Assembly (NCBI RefSeq): GCF_000381025.1
Contig: NZ_KB905825.1
Location: forward strand, 86,643 to 150,642
Reading direction: 5' to 3'
Origin: Streptomyces sulphureus DSM 40104
GTDB taxonomy: Bacteria > Actinomycetota > Actinomycetes > Streptomycetales > Streptomycetaceae
Length of the DNA stretch: 64,000 nt
In this document: in pieces, positions 18,524 to 26,591 of the stretch
Layout of the letters: each line of letters starts with the position of its first letter
How positions within the stretch are numbered: position 1 is the stretch's first letter
Notes under the pieces: model-generated
What the model saw: the letters and a program-made list of their open reading frames with translations, nothing else
The model's database searches: none
What the model was told of the DNA's origin: nothing
Program-made: the position numbers and the translations under genes

Positions 18524-19462
18524 TCACAGCCACGTGGCGAACTCCAGCAGCAGTTCGGCGTCCGCACGGTTGCCGGCCCACTGGCGGACGCCCGACTCGA
18601 CGGCCCGGTAGAGCGTCCAGCCGCGGAGGCGCTCGCGGTCGATGTCGAGCGAGTCGGCGAGGCGGTTGACTCTGCGGCGGGTGGAGGCTGCGGCGCCCGA
18701 GGTCGCCATCAGATCGTGGAGCCGGTCCCGCGCCAGCCGGGCAAGGTCGAACGCCGGCTCGCCGACGAGCGGGTCGGGCCCCGCCGCGAGCCAGCGCGCC
18801 CGCGCCGAGTCACTGGCCAGCACGGCGCCCTGCCGGAAGTCCCCGTGCAGCAGCACTGGGGCTTCCGCTCCGCGCAGCAGTTCCTCGCGCGTCTCCAGCG
18901 CCTCCTCGACGAGGTCCTGCGCCTGGGGCGGCGCACAGGCGCGCATCCTCGCCGCCTCCCGACTCGTGTGCGCCGTGACCGTCTCGAAGGCCGCCGCCTC
19001 GGCGGGCGGCCCGACCCAGAGGCGGCGGACCGTCGACGCGGCCTCCAGCACGGCCTTCGCCTCGGGCAGCGACCGCAGCGACATCTCGCCCCGCAACCGC
19101 TCCAACAGCAGGACGCCGTCCTCGGGTTCGGCCTCCAGCACGTGCACCGCGCCCAGCCCGTCCCAGTGCGCGAGTGCTGCCCGTTCCCTGGCGCCGCGCT
19201 CGGCGGGCGTCGCGTCGAGGGGGGCGAGGAGCTTCAGCGCGGCCGGCTCCCCGTCCGCCCTGTGCACGAGCACGACGAGGCTGCTCCGCCCGCCCGGCGA
19301 GACCACCCGCTCGGGGACGAGCTCCCACCGGGCCAACGACCGCTCCAGCAGTCCGCCGAGCCCCTCGAGCCAGGCGGCGCCCGTCGCCGCGGCGGCGTCC
19401 GGCTGCGCGGCGAGCGTGCGCGAGAGCCGTCTCGGGATCTCCAGGGGCAGTACGGAGGACAT
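18524..19462 (-). CDS. aminoglycoside-phosphotransferase-like protein with altered active site
   Basis: 312 residues with the APH/choline-kinase fold: an ATP-lobe lysine in PAALKLLAP, then the catalytic loop VLLHGDFRQGAVL and PDPLVGEPAFDLARLARD. The whole layout matches streptomycin 6-phosphotransferase-like enzymes. Two expected metal ligands are missing: the loop Asn (HGDxxxGN) is Ala, and the DFG-equivalent Asp (usually IDPKPLVG) is replaced in AAGPDPLVG. The catalytic-base Asp of HGD is kept. It may therefore bind nucleotide without normal transfer, or use a different substrate. The start MSSVLPLEIPRR is chosen over an upstream in-frame ATG because the latter lacks family-like sequence; the ribosome site is weak. 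Confidence 0.75.
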   Translation of the reverse strand: MSSVLPLEIPRRLSRTLAAQPDAAAATGAAWLEGLGGLLERSLARWELVPERVVSPGGRSSLVVLVHRADGEPAALKLLAPLDATPAERGARERAALAHWDGLGAVHVLEAEPEDGVLLLERLRGEMSLRSLPEAKAVLEAASTVRRLWVGPPAEAAAFETVTAHTSREAARMRACAPPQAQDLVEEALETREELLRGAEAPVLLHGDFRQGAVLASDSARARWLAAGPDPLVGEPAFDLARLARDRLHDLMATSGAAASTRRRVNRLADSLDIDRERLRGWTLYRAVESGVRQWAGNRADAELLLEFATWL

Positions 19463-19525
19463 CTGCTGGCGGCCTTTCGAAGCGGGCGGCGAACGGACGA
19501 GGCCCCGCCCCTGCAAAGGCGCGGG

Positions 19526-20050
19526 TCAGAGCGTGCCGGACGCACCGCTCCCGGCGTCGGGACGGCCGGACGTGTCCGAGGAGCCCGGCCCGTCCGAGAG
19601 GGCCGAGGACGACGGCGCCGGCGCCTGATCGGAACCGTGGAGTTCGGTGAGCCCCGGGAAGGGTACGCCCGTCCCACGCCACCGCACCGACCGGACGGCC
19701 GCCTCACGGAGCGCGCCGGCGGCCTCGCGCCGCCTCGCCCCCTCGCTTGCCCGCACGAGGTCCGCGTACACCCCCGCGAGCCGGTCCTCCAGCTCCGCCG
19801 CGAGACGCTCGGCCGCCGTGCCGTCGGGCACCGCGAACGGGAGCGCGTAGGCGGCGGCAGCGGGCTCGGGCTTTCCGCCCAGGTCGCGGATGGTGCGCCG
19901 GAGTGCGTCCCGGCGCGCACGGTGTGCGTCGTACGCCTCTCGGGCTTCCTTGCGGCGCTCTCCCGCGATGCGGCCTCCGACGACGCCGTAGCCGTAGACC
20001 GTGGCGTGCTCCGCGCTCAACGCGGCCTGTGCGGCGGCGAGTTCCTTCAC
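19526..20050 (-). CDS. ferritin-like DUF4439 protein
   Basis: 174 residues, nearly all helical. The start KELAAAQAALSAEHATVYG followed by YDAHRARRDALRRTI has the Glu/His-rich pattern of the DUF4439 ferritin-like fold. The C-terminal 40 residues are Ser/Pro/Gly-rich and look unstructured. Metal binding or a role in oxidative protection is possible but unproven. GTG 20050 overlaps the stop of the upstream lipoprotein gene by 4 nt (GTGA), so the two form a coupled operon. Confidence 0.8.
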   Translation of the reverse strand: MKELAAAQAALSAEHATVYGYGVVGGRIAGERRKEAREAYDAHRARRDALRRTIRDLGGKPEPAAAAYALPFAVPDGTAAERLAAELEDRLAGVYADLVRASEGARRREAAGALREAAVRSVRWRGTGVPFPGLTELHGSDQAPAPSSSALSDGPGSSDTSGRPDAGSGASGTL

Positions 20051-20583
20051 GACTCGGACTCCAGCAGGTAGGCGTGCGCGGCCCCGGCGGCCGCAACGGA
20101 GGCGAGCACCCGGGCGAGTTCGGGCGGCGCATCGACGAGGCTGCGGGTGCGGCTCTCGGCGAGCCGGCGCTCCGCTTGGGCGAGCGCGGCGAGCGCACCG
20201 CCCTCGTCCTCGGGGACGTCCGCGCCGGGAGACGCCTCGCCGCTCGGCGACGGGGGGCTCTGCGGCGTCGAGCGACCGCGTTGGCCGCGCGGGTCGTCGA
20301 GGACCTGCACATGCCGGGCGACGGCCGTGCGGAGCGGCCCGAGCCGCTCGCCGAGCGCGGTGTGCGCGGCGAGCGCGCCGTCGTACTGCGCGAGCAGCGT
20401 CTCGCTCTGCTGCACGGCCCGCCTCCGCAACGCCCGCGCGCCCGCGGCCTTTTCCTCCTCGCTCGCGTCGCCGGGCCCTGAGCCGTCGGAGCAGCCGGCG
20501 AGTGCACCGCCGGCTCCCAGCACGCCGGCGAGCACCACCCTGCGAGGGGGCCCGGCACCGACCTGTGGCGGTGTGCGCGGCAT
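20047..20583 (-). CDS. secreted lipoprotein partner of the DUF4439 protein
   Basis: 178 residues. A basic N-terminus (MPRTPPQVGAGPPRR) is followed by a hydrophobic stretch ending in a lipobox, GALAGC, so the protein should be lipid-modified on that cysteine and held outside the membrane. A twin arginine (PPRRVVLAG) precedes the hydrophobic stretch, so Tat export is possible. The rest is helical with Ala-rich heptads (LAALAQAERRLAESRTR) and a disordered middle. Coupling with the ferritin-like gene suggests a joint envelope function. It is divergent from rimP. Confidence 0.75.
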   Translation of the reverse strand: MPRTPPQVGAGPPRRVVLAGVLGAGGALAGCSDGSGPGDASEEEKAAGARALRRRAVQQSETLLAQYDGALAAHTALGERLGPLRTAVARHVQVLDDPRGQRGRSTPQSPPSPSGEASPGADVPEDEGGALAALAQAERRLAESRTRSLVDAPPELARVLASVAAAGAAHAYLLESES

Positions 20584-20812
20584 GGTGCTCTCCCTGGTGA
20601 AAACGAGTCTCGCCCGACTGTCTGACTATCACGTCACAGTGATCATCTGCGAAGACCGGCACGCGACGCTACCCGTGCCCTTCCCGGAGCGCCGAACCGT
20701 CCATCGCGGCGGGCCCGATGCGTACCCGTACGTCCCACAGATCCGGTGGCGTGCGTGCTGCCGCGGGGGAGATCGGTGGTCTGGTCCGTGCACTCCCCGA
20801 CAGGCGATAGGC

Positions 20813-20840
20813 TTGACGCGACACGCCCCGTAAGTAGGCC
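20813..20840 (+). promoter_or_regulatory. candidate promoter of the rimP-nusA operon
   Basis: TTGACG at 20813-20818 and TAGGCC at 20835-20840 are 16 nt apart, 35 nt before rimP. The -35 is good and the -10 weak. Confidence 0.35.
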
Positions 20841-20874
20841 CCACAACAGCACACGCGGCCGAGGAGTCACCCGG

Positions 20875-21459
20875 ATGAGTACCACCCAGAGCGAGCGGCT
20901 GCGCGGACTGTTGGAACCGCTCGTCGCCGAGCAGGGACTCGACCTGGAGGAGGTCGAGGTGACCCCGGCGGGCAAGCGCCGCGTTCTCCGCATCGTGGTC
21001 GACTCGGACGAGGGCGTGCAGCTCGACACCTGCGCCGAGCTCAGCCGCCTGTTCTCCGCCGAACTCGACGCCTCGGACGTCATGGGGGGAGCCCCCTACG
21101 TCCTGGAGGTCACCTCGCCGGGCGCGGACCGGCCCCTCACCGAGGAGCGCCACTTCCGTCGCGCCGTCGGCCGCCTCGTCAAGGTCAACCTCACCGAGCA
21201 GGCGGGCGGCGGCGAGCTGACGGCGCGGATCGTCTCCGTCGACGAGGAGGGTCTCGATCTCGAGGTCCCCGGCGTCAAGGGGAGGAAGCCCACCGCCCGC
21301 CGGCTCCGGTTCGACGAGATCGCCAAGGCGCGGGTGGAGATCGAGTTCAACCCCAAGCCCTCCGGGAGCGCGCGGGACCAGTCCGCGGCTGCGCGCGACC
21401 GCAGGCGCGTGGAAGCCGACGACGTGACCGCGGACGCCGAGAAGAACGAGGAGGCGTAG
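20875..21459 (+). CDS. rimP: ribosome maturation factor RimP
   Basis: 194 residues. LLEPLVAEQGLDLEEVEV is the standard start; VLRIVVDSDEGVQLDTCAEL and YVLEVTSPGADRPLTEERHF are the RimP N-domain signatures; the C-terminal SM-like barrel follows (GRLVKVNL to FDEIAKARVEIEF). A charged tail of about 35 residues ends the protein. RimP helps assemble the 30S subunit. ATG 20875 has GAGGAG 8 nt upstream. nusA starts 2 nt after the stop, the classic rimP-nusA arrangement. Confidence 0.95.
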   Translation: MSTTQSERLRGLLEPLVAEQGLDLEEVEVTPAGKRRVLRIVVDSDEGVQLDTCAELSRLFSAELDASDVMGGAPYVLEVTSPGADRPLTEERHFRRAVGRLVKVNLTEQAGGGELTARIVSVDEEGLDLEVPGVKGRKPTARRLRFDEIAKARVEIEFNPKPSGSARDQSAAARDRRRVEADDVTADAEKNEEA

Positions 21460-21461
21460 CC

Positions 21462-22478
21462 GTGGACATCGACATGAGTGCCCTGCGCGGGCTGGTGAGA
21501 GAGAAGGAGGTCTCCTTCGACCTGCTGGTCGAGGCGATCGAGTCGGCCCTCCTCATCGCGTACCACCGCACCGAAGGCAGCCGCAGGGACGCACGCGTGG
21601 AGCTCGACCGGAAGACGGGGCATGTGACCGTCCGGGCAAAGGAGAGCGCCGACGAGCTCGAAGAGGGCGCCGAGCCCCGCGAGTTCGACGACACCCCCAC
21701 CGGCTTCGGACGCATCGCGGCGACGACCGCGAAGCAGGTGATCCTGCAGCGGCTGCGCGACGCGGAGGAAGAGGTCACCTTCGGCGAGTACGCGGGCCGC
21801 GAGGGCGACGTCGTCACCGGCGTCGTGCAACAGGGCAAGGACCCGAAGAGCGTGCTGGTGGACATCGGCAGGCTCGAGGCGATCCTGCCGCCCCAGGAGC
21901 AGGTGCCGGGGGAGACGTACCCGCACGGGATGCGGATGCGTACCTACGTCGTGCGCGTCGTCAAGGGCGTGCGCGGACCGTCCGTGACCCTCTCGCGCAC
22001 CCACCCGAACCTGGTGAAGAAGCTCTTCGAGCTGGAGGTCCCCGAGATCGCCGACGGCTCGGTCGAGGTGGCGGCGATCGCTCGCGAGGCAGGGCACCGC
22101 ACCAAGATGGCCGTCCGCTCGACCCGTACCGGACTCAACGCGAAGGGCGCCTGCATCGGGCCGATGGGCGGCCGGGTGCGGAGCGTGATGGCGGAGCTCA
22201 ACGGCGAGAAGATCGACATCGTCGACTGGTCGGAGGACCCTGCCGAGCTCGTCGCCAACGCGCTCTCGCCGGCGCGGGTCAGCGAGGTGGAGGTCGTGGA
22301 CCTCGCCGCGCGCTCGGCGCGCGTGACGGTGCCCGATTACCAACTCTCCCTCGCCATCGGCAAGGAGGGGCAGAACGCCCGCCTCGCCGCTCGCCTCACC
22401 GGCTGGCGGATCGACATCCGTCCGGACACCGCCGAGGCCGGCGAGGGTGCGACGGGCCAGCCGGTCGAGCAGGGCTGA
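21462..22478 (+). CDS. nusA: transcription termination/antitermination factor NusA
   Basis: 338 residues: N-terminal RNA-polymerase-binding domain (MSALRGLVREKEVSFDLLVE), S1 domain (GDVVTGVVQQGKDPKSVLVD), then KH1 (GLNAKGACIGPMGGRVRSVM) and KH2 (YQLSLAIGKEGQNARLAARL). It lacks the C-terminal acidic repeats of E. coli NusA, as is normal outside Proteobacteria. It controls pausing, termination and rRNA antitermination. GTG 21462 is used because GAGGAGG lies just upstream; ATG 21474 is an alternative. Tightly coupled to rimP. Confidence 0.96.
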   Translation: MDIDMSALRGLVREKEVSFDLLVEAIESALLIAYHRTEGSRRDARVELDRKTGHVTVRAKESADELEEGAEPREFDDTPTGFGRIAATTAKQVILQRLRDAEEEVTFGEYAGREGDVVTGVVQQGKDPKSVLVDIGRLEAILPPQEQVPGETYPHGMRMRTYVVRVVKGVRGPSVTLSRTHPNLVKKLFELEVPEIADGSVEVAAIAREAGHRTKMAVRSTRTGLNAKGACIGPMGGRVRSVMAELNGEKIDIVDWSEDPAELVANALSPARVSEVEVVDLAARSARVTVPDYQLSLAIGKEGQNARLAARLTGWRIDIRPDTAEAGEGATGQPVEQG

Positions 22479-22539
22479 GCGCGCGCTTCCCTGTGTGAGG
22501 GTGGTCTCACCCCCCGCCCACGGTCTGGATGCAGAGAGG

Positions 22540-22545
22540 TAGACT
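22540..22545 (+). promoter_or_regulatory. -10 box TAGACT before ylxR
   Basis: TAGACT is 6 nt from GTG 22552, so a transcript from it would begin at the start codon (leaderless). It would give ylxR-infB expression independent of the rimP promoter. Confidence 0.4.
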
Positions 22546-22551
22546 GAGGAA

Positions 22552-22884
22552 GTGTCTGGCCGGACGCGAACTCGTGCGTGCCCTGTACGTACCTGTGTGG
22601 GGTGCCGGGAGCGCGCCGGCAAACCCGAACTCCTGCGTGTGGCACTGGTAGGGGGGCGATGCGTCCCCGACCGACGCGATACGCTGCGCGGGCGGGGTGC
22701 TTATCTGCACCCCGCATCGGCCTGCCTTGAGCAGGCCGTCCGTCGTAAGGCGTTCAACCGGGCTTTCCGAGGTCCGGGACCTTTCGACACCGCTGAACTG
22801 CGCGACCACCTCAAGCACTTCGAGGAGACCGGCCGGTGGCCGGCACCCCGGAGCGGGGCGAGCGCGGAGGGGGCGGATCGGTAG
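22552..22884 (+). CDS. ylxR: YlxR-family RNA-binding protein
   Basis: 110 residues. The YlxR signature begins CPVRTCVGCRERAGKPELLR (two Cys pairs) and continues GRGAYLHPASACLEQAVRRK. Members bind RNA; in firmicutes YlxR (RnpM) modulates RNase P. It sits between nusA and infB, its usual site. GTG 22552 has GAGGAA only 1-2 nt upstream, too close for good ribosome binding, which fits the leaderless-start reading. Confidence 0.9.
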   Translation: MSGRTRTRACPVRTCVGCRERAGKPELLRVALVGGRCVPDRRDTLRGRGAYLHPASACLEQAVRRKAFNRAFRGPGPFDTAELRDHLKHFEETGRWPAPRSGASAEGADR

Positions 22885-22924
22885 GTTCCCGGGTGGGGAA
22901 GGACCGGGCAGCACCGTAAGACAG

Positions 22925-22945
22925 CCCGCACGGGCCCCGTGCGGG
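22925..22945 (+). terminator. hairpin between ylxR and infB
   Basis: CCCGCACGGG and CCCGTGCGGG form a perfect 10-bp inverted repeat with one base between. It lies 41 nt past ylxR and 127 nt before infB and may be an attenuator or a processing site in the infB leader. Confidence 0.5.
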
Positions 22946-22984
22946 ACGAGGTACCTCGCGAGTGGGAAGTAGGTCGAGATTGCG

Positions 22985-23030
22985 ATGAGCACTCGATGAG
23001 TACGCGATGAGTACGCCCATGCATAAGTAG
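22985..23030 (+). promoter_or_regulatory. three tandem overlapping micro-ORFs in the infB leader
   Basis: The 11-nt unit CGATGAG(C/T)AC(T/G) occurs three times head to tail at 22983-23015. Read from each ATG it gives MSTR-stop (22985-22999), MSTR-stop (22996-23010) and MSTPMHK-stop (23007-23030). Each stop overlaps the next start as ATGA. The chain ends 41 nt before the infB GTG. Whether these are translated is unknown; no strong ribosome site precedes the first. Confidence 0.5.
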
Positions 23031-23071
23031 CGAAGGTCCGGCGGACGATCCCCCGGGCCGTAAGGAGCGAA

Positions 23072-26000
23072 GTGGCTAAGGTCCGGGTATACGAGCTCGC
23101 CAAGGAGCTTGGAGTAGAGAGCAAGGTCGTCATGGCCAAGCTCCAAGAGCTTGGGGAATTCGTCCGTTCGGCGTCCTCGACGATCGAGGCGCCGGTTGTC
23201 CGCAAGCTGACAGATGCACTTGACGCGGGCGGCGCAGGGGGCGCCAAGAAGTCCGCGAAGCCGGCGGCGCCGAAGAAGGCGGCCGCCAAGCCTGCCGCGC
23301 CCAAGCCGGGCGCCGAGGCGCCGAAGCCGGGTGCGCCCAAGCCGGGCCCCAAGCCCGGCCCGAAGCCTGCCGAGGAGCCCGCGCCGGCCGCCGACACGAG
23401 CGCCGCGCCGACGCCCGCCGAGGCACCCAAGCCGGCACCGGGCGGCCAGGCCCCGTCGAACCCGGAGTTCACCGCTCCGCCCGCGAAGCCGGAAGCTCCG
23501 GCCCCGAAGCCGGGCCAGGCACCCAAGCCGGGCCAGGGCCCGAAGCCGGGTCCGGGCGGCCAGGGCCGCGGTGGCCAGGCGCCGAAGCCGGGCCAGGGTC
23601 CGAAGCCGGGCGGCCGCCCGTCCGGGCCGCGTCCGGGCAACAACCCCTTCACGTCCGGTGGTTCGACCGGTATGGCCCGCCCGCAGGCGCCCCGCTCCGG
23701 TGGCGCGCCGAAGCCGGGCCAGGGTCCGAAGCCGGGGCAGGCGCCGAAGCCCGGTCAGGGTCCGAAGCCGGGTCCCGGCGGCGGTCCGCGTCCGCAGGCA
23801 CCGGGCGGCGGGCGTCCGAGCCCGGGCAACATGCCGCGTCCGCAGGCACCGCAGGGCGGCGGCCCGCGTCCCGGAGGCGGGGGCGGGGGCGGTGGCAACC
23901 GTCCCAACCCGGGCATGATGCCGCAGCGTCCTGCCACAGGCCCGCGTCCCGGCCCGGGGCGTGGCGGTCCGGGTGGCGGCGGCGGTCGTCCGGGCGGCGG
24001 TGGCCGTCCGGGTGGCGGCGGCTTCGCCGGTCGTCCCGGTGGGGGCGGCGGCGGTCGTCCCGGGGGCGGCGGTTTCGCCGGTCGTCCGGGTGGCGGTGGC
24101 CGTCCCGGGTTCGGCGGTCGTCCCGGCGGTCCGGGTGGCCGCGGTGGTACGCAGGGTGCCTTCGGGCGTCCCGGCGGTCCGGCGCGCAGGGGGCGCAAGT
24201 CGAAGAGGCAGCGCCGCCAGGAGTACGAGCAGATGCAGGCGCCGTCGGTCGGCGGCGTGATGCTGCCGCGCGGCAAGGGCGAGACGGTCCGGCTGTCGCG
24301 CGGTGCCTCCCTCACCGACTTCGCCGAGAAGATCAACGCCAACCCGGCCTCGCTGGTGCAGGTGATGTTCAACCTCGGTGAGATGGTCACGGCGACGCAG
24401 TCCGTCTCGGACGAGACGCTGCACCTCCTCGGTGAGGAGATGAACTACGTCGTCCAGATCGTCAGCCCCGAGGAGGAGGACCGGGAGCTCCTGGAGTCCT
24501 TCGACATCGAGTTCGGCGAGGACGAGGGCGGCGAGCGGGAGCTCGAGCCGAGGCCGGCGGTCGTCACGGTCATGGGCCACGTCGACCACGGCAAGACGCG
24601 TCTGCTCGACGCCATCCGCAAGTCGAACGTCACCGAGGGCGAAGCCGGCGGTATCACCCAGCACATCGGTGCCTACCAGGTGTCGACCGAGGTCAACGGC
24701 GAGGACCGGCGCATCACCTTCATCGACACCCCGGGTCACGAGGCGTTCACCGCCATGCGTGCCCGCGGTGCCAAGTCGACGGACATCGCGATCCTCGTGG
24801 TCGCGGCGAACGACGGCGTGATGCCGCAGACGGTGGAGGCGCTCAACCACGCCAAGGCCGCGGAGGTGCCGATCGTCGTCGCGGTCAACAAGATCGACGT
24901 CGAGGGCGCCGACCCCACGAAGGTGCGCGGTCAGCTCACCGAGTACGGCCTGGTGGCGGAGGAGTACGGCGGCGACACCATGTTCGTCGACATCTCGGCC
25001 CGCCAGGGCGAGAACATCGAGCAGCTGCTCGAGGCCGTCGTCCTCACCTCGGACGCCGCCCTCGACCTGCGGGCCAACCCTGAGCAGGACGCCCAGGGCC
25101 TCGCGATCGAGGCGCACCTCGACCGCGGGCGGGGTGCCGTCGCGACGGTGCTGGTCCAGCGCGGCACGCTGCGGGTCGGCGAGACCATGGTCGTCGGCGA
25201 CGCCTACGGCCGTGTCCGCGCGATGCTCGACGACAAGGGCGAGAACGTGAAGGAGGCAAGGCCCTCCACCCCGGTGCAGGTCCTCGGCCTCACCAACGTT
25301 CCGGGCGCCGGCGACAACTTCCTCGTCGTCGACGAGGACCGCACGGCCCGCCAGATCGCCGAGAAGCGCGCGGCCCGCGAGCGGAACGCAGCGTTCGCCA
25401 AGCGCACCCGCAGGGTCTCCCTCGAGGACCTGGACAAGGTGCTCAAGGCGGGCGAGGTGCAGCAGCTCAACATCATCATCAAGGGCGACGCCTCCGGTTC
25501 GGTCGAGGCACTGGAGTCCTCGCTGCTCCAGCTCGACGTCGGCGAAGAGGTCGACCTCCGCATCCTGCACCGCGGGGTGGGTGCGGTCACCGAGACCGAC
25601 ATCAACCTGGCGACGGGCTCCGACGCGATCGTCATCGGCTTCAACGTCCGCGCCGAGGGCCGGGCGACGCAGCTCGCCGAGCGCGAGGGCGTGGACGTCC
25701 GGTACTACACGGTGATCTACCAGGTCATCGAGGAGATCGAGGCGGCCCTGAAGGGCATGCTGAAGCCGGAGTACGAGGAGGTCGAGCTCGGCACGGCGGA
25801 GATCCGCGAGATCTTCCGCTCGTCGAAGCTGGGCAACATCGCCGGTGTCCTGATCCGCTCCGGCGAGGTGCGGAGGAACAGCAAGGCCCGGGTGCTCCGC
25901 GACGGCAAGGTGGTCTCGGAGAACCTCAACATCGAGGGGCTGCGCCGCTTCAAGGACGACGTGACCGAGATCCGCGAAGGCTTCGAGGGCGGTATCAACC

Positions 26001-26074
26001 TCGGCTCCTACAACGACATCAAGGTCGACGACGTCATCGCGACGTACGAAATGCGGGAGAAGCCGCGCGGCTGA
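23072..26074 (+). CDS. infB: translation initiation factor IF-2
   Basis: 1000 residues, long even for IF-2. The start VAKVRVYELAKELGVESK is the IF2-N helical domain. Residues of about 70-385 are a low-complexity linker of Pro/Gly/Ala/Lys repeats (units like GPKPGQAPKPG, later GRPGGGG). A second IF2-N copy follows (RLSRGASLTDFAEKIN), then the GTPase domain with G1 GHVDHGKT (Lys508), G3 DTPGHEAF and G4 NKID, and the C-terminal beta-barrel domains (VGAVTETDINLATGS, EVRRNSKARVLRDG). IF-2 places initiator tRNA on the ribosome using GTP. GTG 23072 follows AAGGAG at 6 nt. Confidence 0.97.
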   Translation: MAKVRVYELAKELGVESKVVMAKLQELGEFVRSASSTIEAPVVRKLTDALDAGGAGGAKKSAKPAAPKKAAAKPAAPKPGAEAPKPGAPKPGPKPGPKPAEEPAPAADTSAAPTPAEAPKPAPGGQAPSNPEFTAPPAKPEAPAPKPGQAPKPGQGPKPGPGGQGRGGQAPKPGQGPKPGGRPSGPRPGNNPFTSGGSTGMARPQAPRSGGAPKPGQGPKPGQAPKPGQGPKPGPGGGPRPQAPGGGRPSPGNMPRPQAPQGGGPRPGGGGGGGGNRPNPGMMPQRPATGPRPGPGRGGPGGGGGRPGGGGRPGGGGFAGRPGGGGGGRPGGGGFAGRPGGGGRPGFGGRPGGPGGRGGTQGAFGRPGGPARRGRKSKRQRRQEYEQMQAPSVGGVMLPRGKGETVRLSRGASLTDFAEKINANPASLVQVMFNLGEMVTATQSVSDETLHLLGEEMNYVVQIVSPEEEDRELLESFDIEFGEDEGGERELEPRPAVVTVMGHVDHGKTRLLDAIRKSNVTEGEAGGITQHIGAYQVSTEVNGEDRRITFIDTPGHEAFTAMRARGAKSTDIAILVVAANDGVMPQTVEALNHAKAAEVPIVVAVNKIDVEGADPTKVRGQLTEYGLVAEEYGGDTMFVDISARQGENIEQLLEAVVLTSDAALDLRANPEQDAQGLAIEAHLDRGRGAVATVLVQRGTLRVGETMVVGDAYGRVRAMLDDKGENVKEARPSTPVQVLGLTNVPGAGDNFLVVDEDRTARQIAEKRAARERNAAFAKRTRRVSLEDLDKVLKAGEVQQLNIIIKGDASGSVEALESSLLQLDVGEEVDLRILHRGVGAVTETDINLATGSDAIVIGFNVRAEGRATQLAEREGVDVRYYTVIYQVIEEIEAALKGMLKPEYEEVELGTAEIREIFRSSKLGNIAGVLIRSGEVRRNSKARVLRDGKVVSENLNIEGLRRFKDDVTEIREGFEGGINLGSYNDIKVDDVIATYEMREKPRG

Positions 26075-26110
26075 TCCCCAGCGCACGGGACCGGGGCTGA
26101 TCGGCCCGCT

Positions 26111-26152
26111 CCCGGCCGCCCGTACGGCAGTCGTGCTGTACGGGCGGCCGGG
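26111..26152 (+). terminator. strong terminator after infB
   Basis: A perfect 15-bp stem (CCCGGCCGCCCGTAC at 26111-26125 with 26138-26152) and 12-nt loop follow infB by 37 nt. Confidence 0.85.
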
Positions 26153-26198
26153 CGCAAATGCGTCGATCGGCCCCGGCCTTCGCGTGTACGGTGCCGAT

Positions 26199-26235
26199 AC
26201 CGCACTCTGGTGGCACGGCCACCGCGGAGTGCGGT
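26199..26235. repeat. nested hairpin upstream of the DUF503 gene
   Basis: ACCGCACTC (26199-26207) pairs with GAGTGCGGT (26227-26235), with an inner GTGGC/GCCAC stem. It follows the infB terminator and may be an operator or a second terminator. TACCTT at 26241-26246 just after it could be a -10 box. Confidence 0.4.
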
Positions 26236-26278
26236 CGGCATACCTTCAAGGCCCCGCGGGTGGCACGACCCGCTGTCT

Positions 26279-26575
26279 ATGTACGTAGGGACGCTGTCCT
26301 TCGATCTGCTCCTCGGCGACGTGCGGTCGCTGAAGGAGAAGCGCTCCGTGGTCCGCCCCATCGTCGCCGAGCTCCAGCGGAAGTACGCGGTGAGCGTGGC
26401 GGAGACGGGGGAGCAGGACCTCTACCGAAGAGCCCACATCGGCCTGGCCGCGGTCTCCGGTGACGCGGGGCAGTTGAGCGGCCTGCTGGACCGGTGCGAG
26501 CGCCTCGTGGCGGCGCGACCCGAGGTGGAGCTGCTGTCGGTGCGGCGGCGGTTCCACGGTGAAGACGACGAATGA
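26279..26575 (+). CDS. DUF503 family protein (YlxP-like)
   Basis: 98 residues. MYVGTLSFDLLLGDVRSLKEKRSVVRP and the following RPIVAELQRKYAVSVAE fit the DUF503/YlxP family, which sits next to rbfA or infB in many bacteria. A link to ribosome assembly is suggested by position only. No ribosome-binding site is visible before ATG 26279, so the start rests on the family-typical first residues. It ends 16 nt before the rbfA start. Confidence 0.88.
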   Translation: MYVGTLSFDLLLGDVRSLKEKRSVVRPIVAELQRKYAVSVAETGEQDLYRRAHIGLAAVSGDAGQLSGLLDRCERLVAARPEVELLSVRRRFHGEDDE

Positions 26576-26591
26576 GCAAGGAGACGGACGA

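Noticed and set aside
20628..20646. ATCAC-n6-GTGAT palindrome in the rimP upstream region as an operator
   Set aside because: Only 5 bp per arm; could be chance and no matching site was seen elsewhere in the window.
22983..23015. Three tandem 11-bp repeats as a CRISPR or minisatellite
   Set aside because: Units are contiguous with no spacers and are fully accounted for by the overlapping start/stop codons; too short for CRISPR.
22811..26086. A frame of over 1000 codons on the minus strand opposite infB
   Set aside because: It mirrors the codon pattern of infB, a common artefact in high-GC DNA; its translation is Arg/Leu/Val-rich without domains, while infB is unmistakable.
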